A stretch of 64,000 nucleotides of DNA from positions 62,001-126,000 of the forward strand of contig RHMC01000003.1 in NCBI GenBank assembly GCA_003719395.1, given 5' to 3'. Below are positions 9,611 to 19,227 of this stretch, piece by piece; within the stretch, counting starts at the first letter, position 1; every line of letters begins with the position of its first letter. This DNA is from Streptomyces altiplanensis. GTDB lineage: Bacteria > Actinomycetota > Actinomycetes > Streptomycetales > Streptomycetaceae. Under the pieces are notes generated by a model, which saw only the letters and a list, made by a program, of their open reading frames with translations, was not told the DNA's origin and did not search any database. Both the position numbers and the translations under genes were made by a program.

Positions 9611-9841
9611 TCAGGCGGCTTCGGAGAGAGGCGTCCCGGTGAGCGCCGCCCCGCCCTGTTCGACCAGTGCGCGGCGCGGGCACCCGCCACGGCCCAGGAG
9701 CCCCTGGATCGTGCGTACGCAGGAACCGCAGTCCGTACCCGCTTTGCTGACCGACGCTATCTGGCGCGGTGTGCAGGCACCGGCGGCCGCGTGCTCCTTG
9801 ATCTGCTGGTCGGTCACGCCGAAACAAGAGCAGACGAACAC
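9611..9841 (-). CDS. bfd: Bacterioferritin-associated ferredoxin Bfd
   Basis: A [2Fe-2S] protein of about 76 residues that reduces the ferric core of bacterioferritin to mobilise iron. Four cluster cysteines appear as VCSCFGVTD and, about 30 residues later, GTDCGSC. GTG 9841 is preferred because AGGAGG lies eight bases upstream and it gives the family-typical start just before VCSCFG; the next GTG upstream (9850) abuts that ribosome-binding site. An iron box sits upstream, predicting induction in iron starvation. The tail after the Cys region (GRGGCPRRALVEQ...) is longer than in E. coli Bfd. Confidence 0.93.
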   Translation of the reverse strand: MFVCSCFGVTDQQIKEHAAAGACTPRQIASVSKAGTDCGSCVRTIQGLLGRGGCPRRALVEQGGAALTGTPLSEAA

Positions 9842-9884
9842 GCGGTACACCTCCTGACGCGGGCCGAGGGGGACGGCTAATCGG

Positions 9885-9903
9885 TAAGGTCAACCTAACC
9901 TTA
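9885..9903 (-). promoter_or_regulatory. Iron box (DmdR/IdeR-type operator) for bfd
   Basis: TAAGGTCAACCTAACCTTA, read on the minus strand as TAAGGTTAGGTTGACCTTA, matches the DtxR/IdeR/DmdR 19-bp consensus TTAGGTTAGGCTAACCTAA at 15 positions by my count. It lies 43 bases upstream of the chosen bfd start, in the right place to block the promoter when Fe(II) is replete. Confidence 0.85.
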
Positions 9904-9940
9904 CCCGTCGCCCCCCGTACGCAAAAGTCCCGGACACGAC

Positions 9941-9976
9941 TGTGGGGCGCGGATCACATTCGATCCGCGCCCCACA
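9941..9976 (-). terminator. Terminator between aroH and bfd
   Basis: A perfect 15-bp stem (TGTGGGGCGCGGATC at 9941-9955 with its complement at 9962-9976) and a six-base loop lies 29 bases beyond the aroH stop on the minus strand. A short T run follows it on the plus strand as well, so it may act in both directions. Confidence 0.8.
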
Positions 9977-10005
9977 GCCTTTTTCCGGTTCGGTTCCGCC
10001 GGTTT

Positions 10006-11357
<1,352 letters not shown>

Positions 11358-11488
11358 CTTGACCACATTACGTGGTCGGCCCGTCCATCCATCCCCCGGC
11401 TCACCAGATGAGACGGGCCGGGTCCACGGGACGCGCGGAACGGCGGACATGCATGACGCGCACGCCCGGGTCCGCTAGGGTGCGGAGC

Positions 11489-11545
11489 ATGTTCGCGCAG
11501 ACGACTCAGACCTGGTGGTGGACCGCTCATCCGGCGGCCCACTGA
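11489..11545 (+). CDS. trpL: Tryptophan leader peptide (attenuator)
   Basis: An 18-codon open frame encoding MFAQTTQTWWWTAHPAAH, with three consecutive Trp codons (TGG at 11513-11521) and a stop at 11543. Ribosome stalling at these codons when charged tRNA-Trp is scarce would prevent the downstream terminator hairpin. A trp attenuator of this design is known for the homologous trpE(G) gene of S. venezuelae. A GGAG sequence (11484-11487) precedes the ATG closely. Confidence 0.9.
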   Translation: MFAQTTQTWWWTAHPAAH

Positions 11546-11569
11546 CAATCGCGCGCACCACTGAACCGC

Positions 11570-11594
11570 GAAGGCCGCCCGAGAGGCGGCCTTC
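11570..11594 (+). terminator. trp attenuator terminator hairpin
   Basis: A perfect 10-bp stem (GAAGGCCGCC at 11570 with GGCGGCCTTC ending 11594) with a five-base loop, followed by GGTGTTT. It starts 24 bases after the leader stop codon and ends 86 bases before the structural gene. A competing antiterminator with the leader region was not traced. Confidence 0.85.
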
Positions 11595-11679
11595 GGTGTT
11601 TCCAGAGGCTGTTCCTCTCCACTCGGCTCCGCGCTCGGGCTCCACTCGGACTCCCCCGGAATCGGAAGGAACACCACCG

Positions 11680-13591
11680 ATGCTCATCAGCGCACTGCTG
11701 GACGACACCCGCCCCTTCGCCCTCCTCCGCAGGCGGACCCCCGGCCACGACCACGGCACCGTCGAGCTGCTGATCGGGGACGTGCGCGAGGCCGCGCGCG
11801 CTCGCCGACGTCCCGGCCGGTTCCGGCGACCTGCCCGTGCTCGCGCTGGTGCCGTTCCGGCAGATCAGGGAGCGCGGGTTCGACGTACGGGACGACGGGA
11901 CACCGCTGAGTGTGCTGGTCGCCGACGAGGCGTACACCCTGCCGCTCGACGACGTCCTCACGCAGCTGCCCGCGCACGAGGTGAGGGTCGAGGGCGGGGC
12001 CTTCGACGTCGCCGACGAGGAGTACGCCGGGATCGTACGGCGGGTCGTCGAGGACGAGATCGGGCGCGGCGAGGGCGCGAACTTCGTCATCCGGCGGACC
12101 TTCGAGGGCAGCGTCCCCGGCTTCGGGCGGGCCGACGCGCTGGCGCTCTTCCGGCGGCTGCTCGCCGGTGAGCGGGGCGCGTACTGGACCTTCGTCGTGC
12201 ACACCGGGGAGCGCACGCTGGTCGGCGCGAGCCCCGAGGTGCACGTGCGGATGAGCGGCGGGACCGTCGTGATGAACCCGATCAGCGGTACGTACCGCTA
12301 CCCGGCCCAGGGCCCGAGCACCGAGGGGCTGCTGGACTTCCTCGACGACGGCAAGGAGACCGCGGAGCTCTCGATGGTCGTCGACGAAGAGCTCAAGATG
12401 ATGTGCACCGTCGGCGACCGGGGCGGGGTCGTGGTCGGCCCGCGGCTCAAGGAGATGGCCCATCTCGCGCACACCGAGTACGAGCTGCGGGGCCGGACGT
12501 CCCTCGACGTGCGCGAGGTGCTGAAGGAGACGATGTTCGCGGCGACCGTCACCGGGTCGCCGGTGCAGAACGCCTGCCGGGTCATCGAGCGGTACGAGAC
12601 CGGGGGCCGCGGCTACTACGCGGGCGCACTGGCCCTCGTCGGCCGTGACGCGGGCGGCGCCCAGACCCTGGACTCGCCGATCCTCATCCGCACCGCCGAC
12701 ATCGCACCGGACGGGCGGCTGCGGGTGCCGGTCGGGGCGACGCTGGTGCGCGACTCGGACCCGCACAGCGAGGTCGCCGAGACCCACGCCAAGGCGGCGG
12801 GGGTACTGGCGGCGCTGGGGGTGCGCCCCGCGAGGCCGGAGCGTGAGGACGTACGGCCGAAGCTGGCGGACGATCCGCGCGTACGAGAAGCGCTCGACTC
12901 GCGGCGCGCGTCCCTCGCGCCGTTCTGGCTGCGGATGCAGGAGCGCACGTCGTCCCTGACCGGACACGCGCTGGTGATCGACGCGGAGGACACCTTCACG
13001 GCGATGCTCGCGCATCTGCTGCGCTCGTCCGGGCTCGACGTGTCCGTACGGCGGTACGACGAGCCGGGCCTGCGGGAGGCCGCGCTCGCGCACGAGGGCC
13101 CCGTGGTGCTCGGCCCCGGGCCCGGGAACCCCTCCGACGAGGACGACCCCAAGATGCGGTTCCTGCGCGGACTCACGGCGGAGCTGGTGCGCGAACACCG
13201 GCACGGGCTGCTCGGGGTCTGCCTGGGGCACGAACTGCTGGCGGCCGAGCTGGGCCTGGGGACCGTGCGCAAGCGGGTGCCGTACCAGGGGGCGCAGACC
13301 CGGATCGATCTCTTCGGGCGGCCGGAGACCGTCGGTTTCTACAACAGCTTCGTCGCCCGCTGCGGCGAGGACGAGGCGGCGGAGCTGACCGCGCACGGCG
13401 TCGAGGTCAGCCGCGACCCGGTCACCGGCGAGGTGCACGCCCTGCGCGGGCCCGGCTTCGCGGGCGTGCAGTTCCACCCGGAGTCGGTGCTGACGCTGCG
13501 GGGCACGGCGATCGTGGGCGAGCTGCTCGGTCAGCTCACGTCGGGCTCCGCCGGGACCAGGACGTTCTCGCTGCGGCGGCCCGCCGTGTAG
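11680..13591 (+). CDS. trpE(G): Fused anthranilate synthase TrpE-TrpG, one frameshift
   Basis: A protein of about 637 residues fusing the chorismate-using aminase subunit and the glutamine amidotransferase. The TrpE part has NFVIRRTFEG, GASPEVHVRM, MNPISGTYRYP, the metal/substrate acid-rich segment MVVDEELKMM and GSPVQNACRVI. The TrpG part (last 200 residues) has LGPGPGNPSDEDD, the catalytic cysteine in LLGVCLGHELLAAELG, and the His-Glu pair in GVQFHPESVLTLRG. The layout resembles PhzE as much as classical TrpE, but the Trp leader peptide argues for anthranilate synthesis. One frameshift near 11797 joins MLISALLDDTRP to ADVPAGSGDLP. ATG 11680 follows GGAAGGA. Its 3' end overlaps the convergent dehydrogenase gene by 61 bases. 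Confidence 0.93.
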
Positions 13592-14538
13592 TCGAGGACG
13601 TTCCCGAGCGTCGCCTCGACGATCTGGCCGACCGCGTCGACGGTGTAGTACGCCTGGTGCGAGGTGACCAGGACGTTCGGGAGGGTGACGAGCCGGGCCA
13701 GGGTGTCGTCGTCGACGACCTCCAGGGACTTGTCCAGGAAGAAGAGCCCGGCCTCCGCCTCGTACACGTCGAGCCCCACCCCGGTGAAGCGGCCCAGGCG
13801 CAGTTCGTGGACGAGAGCCGCGGTGTCGACGAGACCACCGCGGCTCGAGTTCACGAGGATCGCGTCGTCCTTCATGGCACGCAGCTCGTCGGCGCCGATG
13901 AGACGGTGCGTGGCGGGCATCAGCGGCAGGTGCAGGCTGACCAGGTCGGACTCGGCGAGGAGGCGGTCCTTGTCGACGTACTCCATGCCCAGCCCGACGC
14001 AGGCGGGGTTCCGGGCGAGGTCCCAGCCGAGCAGGTTCATGCCGAAGCCGTGGGCGATACGGGTGAACGCCTCGCCGATCTTTCCGGTGCCGAGGACACC
14101 GGCCGTACGGCCGCGCATGTCACGGCCGAGGAGCCCGTCGAGGCGGAAGTCGAAGTCGCGGGTGCGTCCGGCGGCGCGCACGATGCGGCGGTTGACGGCC
14201 ATCGCGAGGGTCCAGGCGAATTCGGCGACGGAGTACGGCGAGTAGTACGAGACGCGGGCGACCGTCAGGCCGAGCTGTCCGGCGACGTCGAGGTCGATGT
14301 TGTTGAAGCCGGTGGAGCGCTGGGCGATCATCCTCGTTCCGCCGGCGGCGAGCGCGCGCAGGACGCCCGCCCCCAGATCGGCGTTGACGCTGGTGCTGAT
14401 GATCTCGTGGCCGGCGGCGATGGGGGCGGTGTCCTCGCTGAGGAAGACATCGAGACAGCGGATGTCGTGGTGACCGGCGAACGCGTTCTCGATCAGTGGT
14501 TTCTCGTCGGACTGCACACCGAATGCCAGGATTTCCAC
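13531..14538 (-). CDS. D-2-hydroxyacid dehydrogenase (D-lactate dehydrogenase type)
   Basis: A 335-residue NAD-dependent dehydrogenase of the LdhA/D-LDH family, interconverting pyruvate and D-lactate or a related 2-keto acid. It shows the N-terminal FGVQSDEKPLIENAF, NAD-binding GVLGTGKIGEAFTRIAHGFG, and the catalytic Arg in ILVNSSRGGLVDT. A Glu follows in the LDVYEAEAGLFF region and the catalytic His is in LVTSHQAYYT. Intact frame; GTG 14538 has GGGAGA upstream. Its last 61 bases overlap the 3' end of trpE(G) on the opposite strand. No obvious operon partner. Confidence 0.92.
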   Translation of the reverse strand: MEILAFGVQSDEKPLIENAFAGHHDIRCLDVFLSEDTAPIAAGHEIISTSVNADLGAGVLRALAAGGTRMIAQRSTGFNNIDLDVAGQLGLTVARVSYYSPYSVAEFAWTLAMAVNRRIVRAAGRTRDFDFRLDGLLGRDMRGRTAGVLGTGKIGEAFTRIAHGFGMNLLGWDLARNPACVGLGMEYVDKDRLLAESDLVSLHLPLMPATHRLIGADELRAMKDDAILVNSSRGGLVDTAALVHELRLGRFTGVGLDVYEAEAGLFFLDKSLEVVDDDTLARLVTLPNVLVTSHQAYYTVDAVGQIVEATLGNVLDYTAGRRSENVLVPAEPDVS

Positions 14539-14830
14539 GACGTCTCCCGGGAGGGGCGAAAGCGGAGACAGGGGCCGTACCGCGCGGACATCGCGAATAT
14601 ACGTCCCATGTCCTCGTCCCGCTCAGCCGAAGAAGCCCCGGCCTCGGCGCAGAGCTCCGGGCCGACCGTCCTGAGCCGCGCCGCCGCCTCCCCGGTCAGC
14701 ACTCCGACCCGCGGAGCTGTCCCTTCGCCCCATTCGGCTGTGCCGCGCGCGGTCACACCGGCGGTGACCCAGGTCACGACGGCGCGGGGCGGAGGGGCGA
14801 CTCGAGGTCGCACCGGGCTCACCGGGCGCG

Positions 14831-15511
14831 CTAGGCGTCGTCGAGACCGCGTTCGATCGCGTAGCGGACGAGTTCCACGCGGTTGTGCAGCTGGAGCTTG
14901 CCGAGGGTGTTCTGCACGTGGTTCTGGACGGTGCGGTGCGAGATCACCAGGCGCTCGGCGATCTGCTTGTACGAGAGCCCCTTGGCGACCAGCCGCAGCA
15001 CCTCGGTCTCGCGGTCGGTGAGCTGGGGCGCCTTCGGCTCGTTCGGCGAGGCCGCGGGCGCCGGGTCGGAGGCCAGCCGGCGGTACTCGCCGAGGACCAG
15101 GCCCGCCAGGCCCGGGGTGAAGACCGGGTCGCCGGCGGCCGTGCGCCGTACCGCGTCGATGAGCTCGTCGGGCCCCGCGGACTTCAGCAGGTAGCCCGTC
15201 GCGCCGGACTTCACCGCTTCCAGTACGTCGGCGTGCTCGCCGCTCGCGGACAGCACGAGGACCCGCAGCGCCGGGTCGGCGCCGACGAGCTCCTTGCAGA
15301 CCTGGACGCCGGGCATGCCGCCGGGGAGGTTGAGGTCGAGGACGAGAACCTGGGGTCCGACGGCCTGGGCGCGGCGCACCGCCTGCGGCCCGTCGCCCGC
15401 CGTTGCGACCACGTCGAACCCCGCGGCTTCGAGGTCGCGGGCGACCGCGTCCCGCCACATCGGGTGGTCGTCGACGACCATCACCCTGATCGCCTGCTGC
15501 TCTTCGCTCAT
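14831..15511 (-). CDS. macR: NarL/LuxR-type response regulator, MacR-like
   Basis: A 226-residue regulator. Receiver domain residues 8-125 have acidic pair D14-D15, phosphoacceptor D59 (VLVLDLNLPG) and a conserved lysine in YLLKSAGPDE. A C-terminal LuxR helix-turn-helix follows (LTDRETEVLRLVAKGLSYKQ and SHRTVQNHVQNTLGKL). The start overlaps the stop of the sensor kinase as ATGA. Gene order and sensor architecture match MacRS (SCO2120/SCO2121) of S. coelicolor, which controls morphogenesis and membrane-protein genes and influences actinorhodin production. That assignment rests on context and my recognition of the pair. Confidence 0.88.
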   Translation of the reverse strand: MSEEQQAIRVMVVDDHPMWRDAVARDLEAAGFDVVATAGDGPQAVRRAQAVGPQVLVLDLNLPGGMPGVQVCKELVGADPALRVLVLSASGEHADVLEAVKSGATGYLLKSAGPDELIDAVRRTAAGDPVFTPGLAGLVLGEYRRLASDPAPAASPNEPKAPQLTDRETEVLRLVAKGLSYKQIAERLVISHRTVQNHVQNTLGKLQLHNRVELVRYAIERGLDDA

Positions 15512-16752
15512 CGCGCCTGTCCTGCCTTCCCCCGTGGAACCTTCAGTTCTACTTCCGTGCCCTGCCCCGGCACCGAGATCAGCTCGGCGGTGCCCCCGAT
15601 GTCCCTCAGCCGCCCTCGGATCGACAGGGCGACCCCGAGGCGCCCCTCCCCCTCGGCCTGCGCGAGCCTGCCCTCGGGGATGCCGGGGCCGTCGTCCCGC
15701 ACCGTCACGATCACTTCTTGCGGCCAGTCCTCGACCAGGATCCAGGTCTGGGCGTCCTCTCCCGCATGCCTGCGGACATTGTCCAGTGCGGCACTGACAG
15801 CCGCCGCGAGCTCCCGGGCCGCCGCCGCTTCCAGCAGGACCGGGGCGCCGGGCTCGGCGAAGCTGACCCTGGAACCGGCGTGCGGGGCGAGCAGGGAGCG
15901 CAGATCGCAGGGGCGTCCGTCGCCCGTGCCGCCGTCCTCGTCGCCGTCGTCCACCTCGACCGTACGGACCACCGCGCCCTGCGCGGCGTCCTCCGAGGCC
16001 CGCGTCGCCGGCACCAGACCACTGGAGACCAGGGTGCGCAGGGCGATCTCCTGCTCCCCGGCCATCCTGCCCAGTTCGGCCGCCTCGCCGCCGAGGGCCG
16101 CGCCGCGCCGCTGCACCATGGCGAGGACCTGGAGCACGCTGTCGTGGATGTCGCGGGCGAGGCGCTCGCGCTCGCGGGTCGCGGCCTCGATCTCCAGGGC
16201 GCGGGCGAGGGTGCGCTCGGAGGCGCGGGCGACCTCGACGACGTAACCGATCGCGATGGAGGCGACCCACACCAGCAGGACGTTGTGGAGGGTGTCCCGG
16301 CTGGGGTGGCCGCGCTCGACGATGTTGGCGGCGGCGACGAAGGAGGAGGCGAAGGCCGCCCAGCGCCAGCCGCCCTTGATGGCGAACGCGAGGACGGAAC
16401 CCGCGGTCCATATCGACGGCAGGGTGGAGCCGTCGACCTGCTGCGCGTGGAAGTCGGCGAGCGGGGTGAGCAGGATGCCGGTCAGGGCGACGGCGAGGTC
16501 GACGCCGAGGAAGCGCTTGGTGCAGCTCGCCGCGTTCGCCACCTTGGGGAGCGTGACGAGGGTCCAGAGGGACAACACCGCGAGGAAGGCGACGGCCACC
16601 CACGGACGCTCGAACTTCTCCCGGGTGAACACGAAGAGGAACACCGCGTAGAGCATCGTCAGGACGCGGTAGGCGGTGAGCGCACGCCACAGCGGCTGCT
16701 CGACCGACATGCGTACGACCCGCTCGCGCCGAGCCTTGGCCATCATCCCCAT
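15508..16752 (-). CDS. macS: Sensor histidine kinase with DUF5931 domain, MacS-like
   Basis: A 414-residue membrane kinase of the NarL-partner HisKA_3 family. The N-terminal half has about five or six hydrophobic helices (for example ALTAYRVLTMLYAVFLFVF and LLVWVASIAIGYVVEV), fitting the DUF5931 sensor. It is followed by the H-box RERLARDIHDSVLQVLAM and an ATPase domain with NVRRHA and VRDDGPGIPEG. An Asp/Glu-rich insert (VDDGDEDGGTGDG) splits the kinase core. Start ATG 16752; the next in-frame ATGs lie within four codons. It ends in an ATGA overlap with macR, so the two are translationally coupled. Confidence 0.88.
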   Translation of the reverse strand: MGMMAKARRERVVRMSVEQPLWRALTAYRVLTMLYAVFLFVFTREKFERPWVAVAFLAVLSLWTLVTLPKVANAASCTKRFLGVDLAVALTGILLTPLADFHAQQVDGSTLPSIWTAGSVLAFAIKGGWRWAAFASSFVAAANIVERGHPSRDTLHNVLLVWVASIAIGYVVEVARASERTLARALEIEAATRERERLARDIHDSVLQVLAMVQRRGAALGGEAAELGRMAGEQEIALRTLVSSGLVPATRASEDAAQGAVVRTVEVDDGDEDGGTGDGRPCDLRSLLAPHAGSRVSFAEPGAPVLLEAAAARELAAAVSAALDNVRRHAGEDAQTWILVEDWPQEVIVTVRDDGPGIPEGRLAQAEGEGRLGVALSIRGRLRDIGGTAELISVPGQGTEVELKVPRGKAGQAR

Positions 16753-16770
16753 CCCCCCGGACGGACGCGG

Positions 16771-17499
16771 TTACGCGCCGCCCTGCTCCGCCTTCTCGGC
16801 CTTGGCGGCCTTCTCCGCGTCGGCGATCTGGCGCTTCGCCGCCGTCGCGTAGATGTCGACGTACTCCTGGCCGGAGAGCTTCATGATCTCGTACATGACC
16901 TCGTCGGTCACCGACCGCAGAATGAACCGGTCGCCGTCCATCCCGTGATAGCGGCCGAAGTCCAGCGGCTTGCCGATCCTGATCCCCGGCCGCATCAGCT
17001 TGGGCATGACCTTGCCGGGCGGCTGGATCTTCTCGGTGTCGATCATCGCGACCGGGATCACGGGAGCGCCGGTGGCGAGCGCCACGCGCGCGAGGCCGCC
17101 CGGTTTGCCGCGGTAGAGACGGCCGTCGGGCGAGCGGGTGCCCTCGGGGTAGATGCCGAAGAGGCCGCCGCCCCTGATGACCTGGATGCCGGCCTTGATC
17201 GCCGCCTCGCCCGCGCCGCGCGCGCCCGAGCGGTCCACGGGCAGCTGGCCGACGCCCTTGAAGAAGGCGGCGGTGAGCTTCCCCTTCACACCGGGCGAGG
17301 TGAAGTACTCGGCCTTGGCGATGAAGGTGACCTTGCGGTCGAGGACCGCGGGCAGGAAGAAGGAGTCCGAGAAGGACAGGTGGTTGCTCGCGAGGATCGC
17401 CGGGCCCTCGGCGGGGATGTTCTCCAGTCCCTCCACCCAGGGCCTGAAGGCAGCCTTCAGTGGCCCTCCGATGGAGAACTTCATTGCGCCGTAGATCAA
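16771..17499 (-). CDS. 1-acyl-sn-glycerol-3-phosphate acyltransferase family protein
   Basis: A 242-residue PlsC-type acyltransferase making phosphatidic acid or modifying a related lipid acceptor at the membrane. The catalytic HX4D motif is NHLSFSD (H40, D45), and the glycerol-phosphate-binding block is IYPEGTRSPDGRLYRGK. Family block VIPVAMIDTEKIQPPG follows. A lysine/alanine-rich tail (EKAAKAEKAEQGGA) ends it. TTG 17499 is preferred because GGAAGG lies seven bases upstream; ATG 17484 has no ribosome-binding site. It lies just upstream of macS on the same strand with an 18-base gap, so it may be co-transcribed with macSR. Confidence 0.9.
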   Translation of the reverse strand: MIYGAMKFSIGGPLKAAFRPWVEGLENIPAEGPAILASNHLSFSDSFFLPAVLDRKVTFIAKAEYFTSPGVKGKLTAAFFKGVGQLPVDRSGARGAGEAAIKAGIQVIRGGGLFGIYPEGTRSPDGRLYRGKPGGLARVALATGAPVIPVAMIDTEKIQPPGKVMPKLMRPGIRIGKPLDFGRYHGMDGDRFILRSVTDEVMYEIMKLSGQEYVDIYATAAKRQIADAEKAAKAEKAEQGGA

Positions 17500-17669
17500 C
17501 CGAGTGCCTTCCCTGTGTCTGTCGACAAGACCCTAACCGGTGCGGGGCCTGCGCTCTCTCCGCACAAGGCCGCCCGACGGACCTGGTCGGTGTCGGTCCG
17601 GTCGCGTACGGTGAAGTACATCGTGCGCACCTCCCTTCGCCGTCCAAGACTCATGAACAGGAGACCCCG

Positions 17670-18443
17670 GTGCCGGTCCTCCCTGGAGCCGAGCCGTTCC
17701 GCCACGAGGGCGGAGAGGTCGGCGTCCTCCTCTGCCACGGCTTCACCGGTTCCCCGCAGTCGTTGCGCCCCTGGGCCGACCACCTGGCCGGGCGTGGACT
17801 GACCGTCTCCCTTCCGCTGCTGCCCGGTCACGGCACCCGCTGGGAGGACATGCAGCTCACGGGCTGGCAGGACTGGTACGCGGAGGTCGACCGCGAACTG
17901 CGCGTGCTGAGCCGGCAGTGCAGCCAGGTCTTCGTCTTCGGGCTCTCCATGGGCGGGGCCCTGACGCTGCGCCTGGCCGCGAAGCACGGGGACGCGATCA
18001 GCGGGATCGCCGTGGTCAACCCGGCGAACAAGGTGCACGGCCTGTCGGCGTACGCGCTGCCGGTGGCCCGCCATCTCGTACGTACGACGAAGGGGCTGCG
18101 CAGCGACATCGCCAAGGCGGGGGTGGAGGAGGTCGGTTACGACCGCGTCCCGCTGCACGCGGCCCACTCCGTGCGGAACTTCTTCCGGATCGTCGACTCC
18201 GAGCTGCCGCAGGTGACCCAGCCGCTGCTGCTCCTGCACAGCCCGCAGGACCATGTGGTGCCGGCGGCCGACTCGGCCCGCATCCTCAGCCGGGTCTCGT
18301 CGACGGACGTCACCGAGATCCTGCTGGAACAGAGCTACCACGTCGCGACGTTGGACCATGACGCGGAGCGGATCTTCGACGAGAGTCATGCGTTCATCGG
18401 CCGCCTCGCTCCACGTGTCGGGAAGAAGGGGAGCACCACCGGT
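17670..18443 (+). CDS. Alpha/beta hydrolase, carboxylesterase type
   Basis: About 258 residues of the Est30-like esterase or monoacylglycerol lipase family. It has LLCHGFTGSPQSLRPWADHL with the oxyanion-hole glycine, the nucleophile elbow VFGLSMGGAL, the acid in LLHSPQDHVVP and the catalytic His in SYHVATLDHD. No signal peptide. GTG 17670 (VPVLPGAEPF) has GGAG seven bases upstream. The true 3' end is uncertain because the open frame runs straight into the Asp/Glu/Ala-rich start of the next protein with no stop. The end given is where the hydrolase fold finishes. Divergent from the acyltransferase. Confidence 0.85.
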
Positions 18444-19143
18444 GCTGAGCACGACGCGGAGCCTGCGGGCCGCGAGGAGGGGCGGGAGCCGGACGAGACG
18501 GCGGGGGCGGCCGAGGCGCCCGCTGCCGGGGCGCCCGCTGCCGGGGCGCCCGCCGGGCCCCCTGTCGACGAGGACGCGGACGTGGGCCGCGATCGTCGCC
18601 GGGTACGGCGAGGAGCCGCCGGATCCGCCGGGCGCGAAGCCGTTCAAGCCGATCGAGGACCTCTTCCTGCCGGAGGGCGACGACGACCTCAACGGCACCG
18701 GCGCCGACCGGCCGGAGAAGCCGCTGAAGAAGGGCCCGGAGGCCGGGGCCGACACCGGAGCCGGGCAGGAGGACACGGATCCGGACCCGGACAGGCCGCT
18801 CGGCAGCTCCGTCGTCTTCGCCCCCGGCATCGGCGGCCCGCGCACCTACTCCCTGGCGGAGCCGCGCGAGGACGACCTCGACGAGAGCGACGAGGGTCAC
18901 TTCGTCCCGCCGGAGCCGCCCCCTCTGCCGCCCGCCGACGCCACGGCCAAGTTCGCCTGGATAGCGGTCCTCGGCGGCCCGCTGCTGCTGCTCGCCGCCG
19001 TGCTGCTCCGGTGGGACATGACGTGGTGGCTGACGACGCTCGGCGTCGGCGGCTTCCTGGGCGGCTTCGCCACGCTGGTGGCGCGGATGACGCACGACGA
19101 CGACGAGGACGGCGACGACCCCGGCCGCGGCGCGGTCGTGTAG
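18444..19143 (+). CDS. Acidic membrane-anchored hypothetical protein, frameshifted
   Basis: About 230 residues with two parts. A long acidic, Pro/Ala-rich cytoplasmic region includes repeated PAAGA blocks and GYGEEPPDPPGAKPFKPIED. Two C-terminal transmembrane helices follow (FAWIAVLGGPLLLLAAVLL and TWWLTTLGVGGFLGGFATLV), then a DDDDEDGDD tail. A frameshift near 18585 separates the two frames. No start codon is clear: the acidic region continues from the esterase frame, so either a stop/start was lost to an indel or the two form one protein. Unknown function; the type is common in Streptomyces next to this esterase. Confidence 0.6.
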
Positions 19144-19167
19144 GGGCTTTCCTCCGTCCCTTCCTCC

Positions 19168-19219
19168 GTGTCCTCGCACTGGACGGGTTCGCATCGATCC
19201 CGTCCCAGTGCGAGGACAC
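19168..19219 (+). terminator. Bidirectional terminator hairpin
   Basis: A long inverted repeat, GTGTCCTCGCACTGG from 19168 pairing with its complement ending at 19219, with an inner ACGGG/CCCGT extension. It lies between the convergent acidic membrane protein and EEP hydrolase genes. Confidence 0.75.
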
Positions 19220-19227
19220 GCCCGCGC

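Noticed and set aside
14539..14830. Open frame on the plus strand from about 14608 (MSSSRSAEEAPAS...) in the gap between the dehydrogenase and macR
   Set aside because: Low-complexity Ala/Ser/Pro-rich, no ribosome-binding site, no recognisable domain, and it runs into the opposite-strand macR gene. The gap is more likely promoter and terminator space; nothing else was seen in it.
15718..17802. A long plus-strand open frame of about 694 codons
   Set aside because: Antisense to macS and the acyltransferase, both with full motifs; composition is that of a shadow frame.
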